Origin: Granulosicoccus sp964437945
GTDB lineage: Bacteria > Pseudomonadota > Gammaproteobacteria > Granulosicoccales > Granulosicoccaceae
Direction: 5' to 3'
Length of the DNA stretch: 45,524 nucleotides
Assembly (NCBI GenBank): GCA_964437945.1
Contig: CAYTJF010000010.1
Span: forward strand, 1 to 45,524
Positions 34,298-41,474 of this stretch are shown here, piece after piece (position 1 is the stretch's first letter; every line of letters starts with the position of its first letter). Below the pieces are notes generated by a model, which worked only from the letters and a program-made list of their open reading frames with translations, made no database searches and had not been told where the DNA came from. The position numbers and the translations under genes are program-made.

Positions 34298-36238
34298 ATG
34301 TACCAATATTGCCTGGCATCACGACTGAGAACACGGCCGAGACTGCGACCAAGACCAGTTGTTCTGACGCTCGTTGCAGCGGGGATAACCAGTTTCGCTG
34401 TGGCCGACGGTAACGTCTCAACACCACAACTACACGACACAGCAGCAGCCGTTGCCAGTTGCCATGCCATCGTAGATAGCGATGTACCTATCTGGCCAGT
34501 AGCAAATAATGACACGCTGCAAAGCGATTCAGTCACGAGCGAACCTTTCGACATCCCCCAGGCCAAGAACAGCACACTTTTTCAAGGCAAACTGACCAAT
34601 GGCACCGAGATTGCCTGGCGGTCACTAAAGACTGACAAAGGGCCTGTGGCGATGCAAATTACTGCATCAGTTGATCAACGCCCTCATACACTCTGGCATT
34701 TAAACGAAGATTGCATACCCTCTCTGCAACGTCAATTAATCTACAACGATGAACTTCAGGCGGTAGAACTTCGTGTTATTAACCTCAGCGACGGTTCAAT
34801 AAAGTCTGTTGAACTACTGAACCCGACGGTACCTGTCATTGAAAACAACAAGCGAACCAAGGCTATCAGAGTTGGTTTGGTGGACTCGGGCGTGAACTAC
34901 ACTCTCCCAAAGATCAATCAGCGCCTGGCTCGAGACAACAATGGTGAGATAATTGGGTACGATTTTTGGGATAACGATAAGCTGCCGTTTGACGCTCATT
35001 TCGGCCCTTCCCCATTTCACGTTAGCCGGCACGGTACTGGCACAGCGTCTTTATTGCTTAAAGAGGCACCTTTCGTTGAATTAGTTCCCTATCGTTATCC
35101 AAGGCCTGCCATGGAGCGTATGCAAGATCTGGTTGAGCACGCTGCGGCAAACAACGTCGACATCGTCGGCCTGCCACTTGGTAGCAATAAACCTGATCAA
35201 TGGGAAGACTTTGCAGCAGCAGCAGAGCAACACCCGAATATCTTGTTCGTAGCCTCTGCGGGAAACGATAGTCGCAACATCGATACGCACCCTGTGTATC
35301 CGGCCGCACTCGAATTACCAAATTTGTTGGTGGTGACCTCGGCAGACGATTTCGTCGTCCCGGCAGAAGGCGTTAACTGGGGACGTACCCATGTAGATTA
35401 TATGCTGCCAGCTGAACAACAGAGCATCACTAACTTTGATGGTGAGACAATAAAAGCGTCAGGCTCCAGCTACGCAGTACCTCGTGTTATGGCAATGGCC
35501 GCCCGCTGGAGACGCGATAACCCGAAATGGCGGGCCAGTGAACTGGTCGCTGAGTTCGCTCGCCGCTTTGCTGACGGTGCAAGCGCTAAATATGTTGGCG
35601 GTGGATACATAGCCGACCCAATGGCCGATGATGAACTCGAAGTTGGTCTTAACGGTGTGCAAACACTGACCCGCGATGTCCCAACCAATGCCGACGAAAA
35701 GGAGCATACATTAAGCCTGCCTCTGAGCGTTTTTGTACTGAATGATCGTTGGACTAATGAGCAGGTCAGTGAAAGTTTGCTACAAGCTGAAACTATTTTG
35801 AGCCAATGCCAAATTTCATTTCACTCTGTCACCATTAGCCAATTATCTGTACCTGAGTACATGCAAGACCTGGACACTGGCCCTGCACGAACACTGTTGG
35901 CGGCGCTGGAAAACGACAGTGAGTTCCAACCTATTAAAGTGTTTTTCGCTCGTGATACACGCATGCTCATACCTACTGACGGCGCATCATTTGCACCCGC
36001 TAACACTCGTCGCCGACCATGGTTGCAAGACAGCGTATGGCTGATGGAGAACATAGACGATTCAGGTGTGGCATTGGCACATGAGCTTTTTCATGTGCTC
36101 AGTAACGACGGAGCACACACTCGAGCTGAAAACAACCTGATGCAGCCATCAACCTCACCAACAAATATCCAGCTGCAATCAAATCAGTGTCAGGCTGCAA
36201 TCACGCACGCCAAAGCCAGCCAGCTGCTGTTCGACTAA
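34298..36238 (+). CDS. Secreted S8 subtilase with C-terminal HExxH motif
   Basis: This is an exported protease candidate of 646 residues. After a basic signal peptide (VVLTLVAAGITSFAVADG) and a pro-like region, the subtilisin triad is visible: Asp196 in VGLVDSGVN, His245 in SRHGTGTA, and Ser391 in GSSYAVP (a GTS variant). Asn of the oxyanion hole is in VASAGNDSRN. The last 150 residues carry HELFHVLSNDGAH (His595, Glu596, His599) and a following NLMQPS. These have the look of a zinc-protease site with a Met-turn. Either two proteolytic units are fused, or the second is regulatory. ATG 34298 is chosen. An in-frame TTG at 34277 with AAAGGTG six bases upstream is possible. Confidence 0.82.
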   Translation: MYQYCLASRLRTRPRLRPRPVVLTLVAAGITSFAVADGNVSTPQLHDTAAAVASCHAIVDSDVPIWPVANNDTLQSDSVTSEPFDIPQAKNSTLFQGKLTNGTEIAWRSLKTDKGPVAMQITASVDQRPHTLWHLNEDCIPSLQRQLIYNDELQAVELRVINLSDGSIKSVELLNPTVPVIENNKRTKAIRVGLVDSGVNYTLPKINQRLARDNNGEIIGYDFWDNDKLPFDAHFGPSPFHVSRHGTGTASLLLKEAPFVELVPYRYPRPAMERMQDLVEHAAANNVDIVGLPLGSNKPDQWEDFAAAAEQHPNILFVASAGNDSRNIDTHPVYPAALELPNLLVVTSADDFVVPAEGVNWGRTHVDYMLPAEQQSITNFDGETIKASGSSYAVPRVMAMAARWRRDNPKWRASELVAEFARRFADGASAKYVGGGYIADPMADDELEVGLNGVQTLTRDVPTNADEKEHTLSLPLSVFVLNDRWTNEQVSESLLQAETILSQCQISFHSVTISQLSVPEYMQDLDTGPARTLLAALENDSEFQPIKVFFARDTRMLIPTDGASFAPANTRRRPWLQDSVWLMENIDDSGVALAHELFHVLSNDGAHTRAENNLMQPSTSPTNIQLQSNQCQAAITHAKASQLLFD

Positions 36239-36303
36239 AATTAATCATACTTATTTAATACTTTCTTTATCGCTCACCTCTGTATCAATCACTCTCTTTA
36301 ACG

Positions 36304-37284
36304 CTATATGAGCTGATCAAACGCACGAGCTGCAAGCGTCTTCGTGTAGCGATTAATTTTCTTGTGTCCTGGCATCCAACCCTCGAGAAATCGATAAAAG
36401 TCTGTCCAGGCAATGGCGTATAAATCGGACCAGGCGCGCACAACGTGTTGCGCAAGTTGGTCCGAATAAGTTGAAGTTATTTGTTCTCCCAATGCGGTAA
36501 AATAAGCTGACAGTAACGCTGATTCATTTTTTTCAATCGTTTTCTCATCCAGACAACTGCCGAGAAAATACGCAACATCTTTTACACCCACACCACCACC
36601 CACGTATTGAAAATCGACTGCAGCGACAGCGGATTTATCGCTGTTGAAACAAAAATTGGCGACCTTGGCATCACCATGCACAATGCTTTGGTATTGGCAA
36701 TCACTCAATCGCTTATCAAGCTTGGCAGCACATGCTTTCAGCTCACCTTTCGGCATGCTGTTGAGCTCATCCTGGCGAGTATCCAAATGCCAATAAGTAC
36801 CAGTCGACCATAAACCATCAGGTTTTATCCCTATGAAACGTGCATGAAAAGTGGCTAACCATTGTAAGCAGACCAGCGCCTCAGTCATGGATAAGGTTGC
36901 TGCACGCAAAGGATACTGTGTAGTCAGATCTTCCATCAGTATCCACTGACAGGAAGCATCACTGCTCACCGCCAGTACCGCCGGTACGTAACAAGGTTTA
37001 TCGCAGAGGTGTGCATAGTTTGCATACCAATGCGTTTCGACTTGATACGATTGAATTTTTCGTTGATGTGATGTCGGTGTATTCCAGCCACGAGGATGCT
37101 GTGCCTGTTGTGGTGGCTGAATCAATTTTAGAATGGCGGACCTGTGAGTCGTACCATTCAATTGCAATCGAAATATCCCACCATAACCACCCCACAACGC
37201 TTGCAGGTTTTCGTCAACTCGAATGTCGGTAGCACCAAGCTTTGCAACTATGTTGTTGGCGATCGACTCAGGCAGCGCATCCAT
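36304..37284 (-). CDS. Phosphotransferase of the APH/ecdysteroid-kinase-like superfamily
   Basis: This small-molecule kinase has the aminoglycoside-phosphotransferase fold. It has an N-lobe lysine in SAILKLI, the hinge ILMEDL, the catalytic loop SIVHGDAKVANFCFN and the metal-binding VDFQYVGGGVGVKDVAYFLG. The VGGGVGVKDVAYFL segment is typical of EcKinase-like proteins, which phosphorylate hydroxyls of small molecules. ATG 37284 is placed just before the conserved part. A GTG at 37323 would overlap the upstream glutaredoxin gene by 28 bases and has AGAGG nearby. The two genes are probably coupled. Substrate unknown. Confidence 0.8.
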   Translation of the reverse strand: MDALPESIANNIVAKLGATDIRVDENLQALWGGYGGIFRLQLNGTTHRSAILKLIQPPQQAQHPRGWNTPTSHQRKIQSYQVETHWYANYAHLCDKPCYVPAVLAVSSDASCQWILMEDLTTQYPLRAATLSMTEALVCLQWLATFHARFIGIKPDGLWSTGTYWHLDTRQDELNSMPKGELKACAAKLDKRLSDCQYQSIVHGDAKVANFCFNSDKSAVAAVDFQYVGGGVGVKDVAYFLGSCLDEKTIEKNESALLSAYFTALGEQITSTYSDQLAQHVVRAWSDLYAIAWTDFYRFLEGWMPGHKKINRYTKTLAARAFDQLI

Positions 37285-37295
37285 TGAGCATGATA

Positions 37296-37910
37296 TTAAG
37301 TAGAAGCCGGTGAGATAGAACACTGTCCTCTATCAGGATTAGGCTCAACATGTTCATCAACAATTGCCGCTAGTTGATCGGCACCACCGACATACTCGCT
37401 ATCGATCCAGATTTGTGGGACTGTAATCGGTGTTTTTGGACCAACAATCGGCTTTACACGTGCCAGCATCTCATAAAGGTCGAGCGGGTTTGCGATCACA
37501 TCACGGTACTCATAGTCGATACTGGCTCGATCCAGGTGCGCTTTGGCACGCATACAATGAGGACAGGTTTCCTTACCGAATACATGATTGCCCGTTATCG
37601 GAGAACGCTTTGCGTATTGCTCAACCACAGCCTGGGTAAGCAAACCACGATTCAAGGCCCCACCCTGGCCAACAACCTTGCCCTCCACTAATACAATTGG
37701 AGCGTGCCACCCACCTTTGACCAATGGTCGGTACCATTCACTAAGCCAATCACGTGTTTCGAGCTCAACAGGAATATCACTGAGTTCGTTTGCCATGGTA
37801 TCTTTAATGATATCCGCGGTCAGCGCACACTCACCACACGGGATAGAGACTTTGAAAGGCCCCCATGACCCTGCCCACTTGTAAACCATTATTCTGATCG
37901 GGTTTGTCAT
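37296..37910 (-). CDS. Two-domain thioredoxin-fold protein with C-terminal glutaredoxin
   Basis: The 204-residue protein has two thioredoxin-like halves. The N-terminal half contains Cys25-x-x-Cys28 (IPCGEC), then WHAPIVLVEGKVVGQGGALNR with the cis-proline-like turn. The C-terminal half is a glutaredoxin with Cys116-Pro-His-Cys119, ITVPQIWIDSEYVGGADQL and a conserved TVP. It probably acts in cytoplasmic disulfide exchange, since no signal peptide is present. It is upstream of the kinase in the same orientation. Confidence 0.85.
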   Translation of the reverse strand: MTNPIRIMVYKWAGSWGPFKVSIPCGECALTADIIKDTMANELSDIPVELETRDWLSEWYRPLVKGGWHAPIVLVEGKVVGQGGALNRGLLTQAVVEQYAKRSPITGNHVFGKETCPHCMRAKAHLDRASIDYEYRDVIANPLDLYEMLARVKPIVGPKTPITVPQIWIDSEYVGGADQLAAIVDEHVEPNPDRGQCSISPAST

Positions 37911-38065
37911 TTTTTGTCTACTTTACCTTTATAACCTAACTCTTATGACCTAACTCTGCCTTTGCAATCGAAGCTGTAGTACCCAAGAAAAAGTCTAAAA
38001 ACCTGCCAACCCTTAGAACAACAGCAATAGTTTTAGTTCATATCTGAGGCAACATGACAATTTTA

Positions 38066-39205
38066 TTACTGTTTTAGTCTCATCGCCAATGGCGCCAGCT
38101 GGGTTTTTTGAATTCGCCTATCAGGCAATTCGCCAGTGGAAATCAATAAATCGTGTTTTAAGCCAAACAGATACGGATACCATTCTCGCGACAATGGTGA
38201 TTTCCATTTCCATAGTAAGAATTCGATCGCAGCAAGTTGTTGCTCTCGAGAAAATGCCGAAACCACATCCAGGGGGGCTGTGTCATTAAAAGGCGGATGC
38301 GCGAAATAGTGGGCAACTGCCAAAAACTGGTCTGGTACATTATGCGCAGTTAGCACTTCATTATGGACATTTTCGGCACTGGCATCATCAGTGGTGTTGG
38401 CCATCATGTCAATTAATAAAGCGTCTGTTGAAGGCATGCCTGTTGGATTAAGCATAATCTCGTTCACACGTGCTCTACCCAACCAGGCACCAATAAACAG
38501 GCGTCTTGGGCAATAATCATTGGCGTAAAGGTTATCCCAGATAATAACTCGATGACGACCTGAGTCTGTATAGTCATGATAATCCTGATGATCTATTGAT
38601 GGCGCAACAATATGCGTACCACAATGAAACACAGCATTACCTGCATTAAGTTGCGTACTGAACTGCTGCGCATAGCCAGGGGATTCGTGCTCTAGTTCCT
38701 GAGCGTACACTCTGGGCACAACATAGATTGAACCATCAATTCGCTCAGACAATGCATTGGCTAAGATCGCGTGCGCTTGTCCTTCCGTAGTTAAACCTGA
38801 TTGTGCCGGGTCAAATTCTGCATTTATATCATCCATGAGTAATGCAATAGCTGAAGCACCATCGTTCAACAATTGCTGTGCCTTGTTGACCAGCGCCGAC
38901 AAGTCCGGACCGTCAGGCAGATGGGCAAAGTTAAAATCCAATCCGGGTGCTACACCTGCAATAAGCTGTACCGACTGCGCTTGTGCCTTGCTTGCCCACG
39001 TCGCAAACTCACTACGCCAGTCCATTGGATAAGGCTCTCGCCAGTGCAAGCGATGATATATATCTTCTTTGGGTGCATAAAAATAGCTGGACAACCCAAG
39101 CTGACTTAGCTGAGCGACCAGCCTGTGGCGCGCATCCCAGCTCAATAGTTGTCCATAGTAGCCTTCTATATAACCTCGACATGGCTCGCTGGGAATCGAT
39201 ATCAT
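38066..39205 (-). CDS. GH84-family beta-N-acetylglucosaminidase
   Basis: This glycoside hydrolase is related to O-GlcNAcase and bacterial hyaluronidase/NagJ catalytic domains. Visible family signatures are CRGYIEGYYG at the start, YFYAPKEDIYHRLHWREPYP, the catalytic Asp pair Asp125-Asp126 in ALLMDDINAEF, and IIWDNLYANDYCPRR. At 379 residues it is close to a bare catalytic domain. There is no signal peptide, which is unusual for GH84 and suggests a cytoplasmic substrate such as muropeptide- or glycan-derived GlcNAc. It lies downstream of an amidase and close to an NlpC/P60 peptidase. Confidence 0.88.
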   Translation of the reverse strand: MISIPSEPCRGYIEGYYGQLLSWDARHRLVAQLSQLGLSSYFYAPKEDIYHRLHWREPYPMDWRSEFATWASKAQAQSVQLIAGVAPGLDFNFAHLPDGPDLSALVNKAQQLLNDGASAIALLMDDINAEFDPAQSGLTTEGQAHAILANALSERIDGSIYVVPRVYAQELEHESPGYAQQFSTQLNAGNAVFHCGTHIVAPSIDHQDYHDYTDSGRHRVIIWDNLYANDYCPRRLFIGAWLGRARVNEIMLNPTGMPSTDALLIDMMANTTDDASAENVHNEVLTAHNVPDQFLAVAHYFAHPPFNDTAPLDVVSAFSREQQLAAIEFLLWKWKSPLSREWYPYLFGLKHDLLISTGELPDRRIQKTQLAPLAMRLKQ

Positions 39206-39320
39206 AAGCGAGTTACTCTTTCTAAGTGAATACCATCTGATCGTACCAATGCCGCATCAATGCCATCCATACTGGTGCCCGACATTAATCCTATTGTCAG
39301 AATTGGTGCACTACCATTGC

Positions 39321-39725
39321 CTATCGGAGTTTTGCCGACCACCACGCACTCACATCAAAATTGGGACAGGTTTTCTCGGTGTAATCAAAGTCACAATGCC
39401 CGCAAATGGTGGCTTGAGGGTATTGTGTGTGCCACTCTCGCAATACAGTTTCCAATGAGTTCATTTGTGCATCCGTAAATACATCTCGACCGATTAAGCA
39501 CACACCCAGACTTTGCTCATTAAAACCATACACATGCGCACCTATCCAGCAATCGGGCCTGCCCGACTCCACGGTACCATCTCGCCGAATGACCCGATGG
39601 TAGCCTACGCCATGCCAACCAAAGCCCAAATGCATGGCATGTATTTCCCTGCAACCAATGTCTTGATCATTGGGGTTGTCGGCGCAGTGGACCACAAGGT
39701 ATTTGATATTGTCTGGCTCAAGCAT
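39321..39725 (-). CDS. T7-lysozyme-like N-acetylmuramoyl-L-alanine amidase
   Basis: This zinc amidase (amidase_2/PGRP fold) of 134 residues is very close in layout to T7 lysozyme. It has a zinc His13 in VVHCADNP, Tyr42 in GVGYHRVIRRDGTVESGR, His110 in ICGHCDF, Lys118 and Cys120 in EKTCPNFDV. All five catalytic positions are therefore retained. It cleaves the bond between MurNAc and L-Ala. No signal peptide or holin gene is present, so export is not obvious. No phage gene surrounds it. It lies 115 bases upstream of the GH84 gene, same strand. Confidence 0.92.
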   Translation of the reverse strand: MLEPDNIKYLVVHCADNPNDQDIGCREIHAMHLGFGWHGVGYHRVIRRDGTVESGRPDCWIGAHVYGFNEQSLGVCLIGRDVFTDAQMNSLETVLREWHTQYPQATICGHCDFDYTEKTCPNFDVSAWWSAKLR

Positions 39726-39842
39726 GACTGATTTTGACGTTTCGGTTTAATTGATGCTGATCGGTTGGCCTCTGGCAGACATGCTACGATAAACCACGCC
39801 GCATAAGCAAAAACCGAGTCCTTTTTAACGAGTCTTTTTTAT

Positions 39843-40634
39843 ATGCGCATCTGTTCCGAGATTGCCAATATTCACGCCAGCCCCAGTATTGAATCTGAGA
39901 CGACCAGCCAGGCTTTGCTCGGCGAATACGTCAAAGTGTCAACAGTAGAGAATCACTGGTCACATATTGAGCTACTCACTGATGGCTACTGCGGCTTTGT
40001 GGAAAACCACCATTTGGTTGATGACACAACCATTAGTACCCATAAAGTGATCATTAAGTTTACTCCGCTGTTCGATGAACCCGACATCAAAAGTCCCGTT
40101 AAACAACATGCGCCTTTGGCCAGTGAACTTTCATTGCATGCATGCGACAACCATCAGTTCTTGCGTACACATCAGCAGTGTTATGTTTGGAAACAACACG
40201 TCCGGGAAATAAATGGCAAAAGAGAAGGACAGCTGGTTGATACAGCACAATCGCTATTCCTCGGTTCACCCTATTTATGGGGAGGACGATCGCCGGTGGG
40301 TCTGGATTGTTCAGCGCTTGTGCAACTGACTGCGCTACTGCACGGCTGGCAATTACCCAGAGACACTGCAGATCAAGTTACCCTGTTCCACAATGGCATC
40401 TGTTCAACGTGCAGTGGTCAACTCAAACGTCAACCGAGCCAGGCAGACCGAATCGAGTATGGACAACAGCAAACCGACGACCTGGTTTACTGGCCCGGAC
40501 ATGTCGCTATGGTGCTCGACCCGCAAACCATTGTGCACGCTACTGCTCACTCTCTGCTGTGTTGTAACGAGCCACTGCACCAGGTTGAAGCCCGCGCCGG
40601 CAAGCCAGAATCAATCTGGCGGCTGATGCGCTAA
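39843..40634 (+). CDS. SH3b and NlpC/P60 cell-wall peptidase
   Basis: This 263-residue protein has one or two bacterial SH3-like domains (residues about 5-60 and 65-120) and a C-terminal NlpC/P60 peptidase. The catalytic Cys156 is in GLDCSALVQ, His220 in WPGHVAMVLD, and a third polar residue His232 in IVHATAH. The domain order is that of YkfC-type gamma-D-Glu-diaminopimelate endopeptidases, which act on released muropeptides. No signal peptide is seen. It is divergent from the amidase gene across 117 bases. Confidence 0.9.
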   Translation: MRICSEIANIHASPSIESETTSQALLGEYVKVSTVENHWSHIELLTDGYCGFVENHHLVDDTTISTHKVIIKFTPLFDEPDIKSPVKQHAPLASELSLHACDNHQFLRTHQQCYVWKQHVREINGKREGQLVDTAQSLFLGSPYLWGGRSPVGLDCSALVQLTALLHGWQLPRDTADQVTLFHNGICSTCSGQLKRQPSQADRIEYGQQQTDDLVYWPGHVAMVLDPQTIVHATAHSLLCCNEPLHQVEARAGKPESIWRLMR

Positions 40635-40782
40635 CTGGTTTACTTGCGATAATGTATTCATCAACGAAATAATGTGATGAAATACAGTAATGAATCACAG
40701 TTAAGTGGTCGTATTTAGAGATCCAGCATGGTTTTAGTTTCAAACCGATTCGGATACTCTAGTCTGATCAACTTCACGGACC

Positions 40783-41394
40783 ATGAGTATGACTCGCCCC
40801 ATACCTTCACTTGCATCGATTGATCGATTTCTTGAAGTGATTGAATCGGACATATTGCCGCTAACCAAGGCAGGTGTTAGCCTGGGAAATAAGATCTTTG
40901 GCGCGGCAATATTGTATAAATCTGACCTCTCACTACTACTAGCAGAGACCAACAACGAAGTAGAGAGCCCGCTATGGCACGGCGAAATGCATGCTTTAAA
41001 GCGCTACCATGAATTACCATCCGCATCGCGCCCAGCGCCAGAAGCATTGTTGTTTCTGTCCACACATGAACCCTGCAGTTTGTGTATGTCAGCGATAACG
41101 TGGGCAGGGTTCGACAATTTTTTTTATTTTTTCAGCCATGAGGATTCGCGTGACTCATTTGCCATCCCCCACGATTTGAAAATACTTAAAGAAGTGTTCG
41201 ACGTTAATCCCGGAGAATATCGCAGTAGTAACGCATTCTGGGATAGCTACGGTATCCAGAGATTGGTCAATGAGTTAAGTGAAAGTGAAAAATCATCTCG
41301 GCTCGAAGTAATAAAAAGAATTGTCGAGCAATATGACGCCCTCTCCACTCACTATCAATCGGGCAAGGATAGCAACGCAATTCCGTTGAATTAA
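40783..41394 (+). CDS. Cytidine/deoxycytidylate deaminase-fold protein
   Basis: This 203-residue protein has the zinc deaminase signature: HGEMHAL (His ligand and catalytic Glu) and EPCSLCMSAITWAG (two Cys ligands). The family includes guanine, cytidine and tRNA adenosine deaminases. The C-terminal part, from about residue 135, is unlike standard members and contains IQRLVNELSESEKSSRLEV. Substrate is not clear. It is 80 bases upstream of the dehydrogenase-like gene in the same orientation. Confidence 0.8.
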   Translation: MSMTRPIPSLASIDRFLEVIESDILPLTKAGVSLGNKIFGAAILYKSDLSLLLAETNNEVESPLWHGEMHALKRYHELPSASRPAPEALLFLSTHEPCSLCMSAITWAGFDNFFYFFSHEDSRDSFAIPHDLKILKEVFDVNPGEYRSSNAFWDSYGIQRLVNELSESEKSSRLEVIKRIVEQYDALSTHYQSGKDSNAIPLN

Positions 41395-41474
41395 ATCACA
41401 AAATTAGAGTAGAAGATCGATGATTGGGCGCTCCGTTTGAGAAAGCGTCTAATCATTCGCTACGGACAATACAT

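Noticed and set aside
39321..39725. Prophage endolysin remnant
   Set aside because: The T7-lysozyme-like sequence suggested phage, but there is no holin, structural or integrase gene, and its neighbours are cell-wall enzymes.
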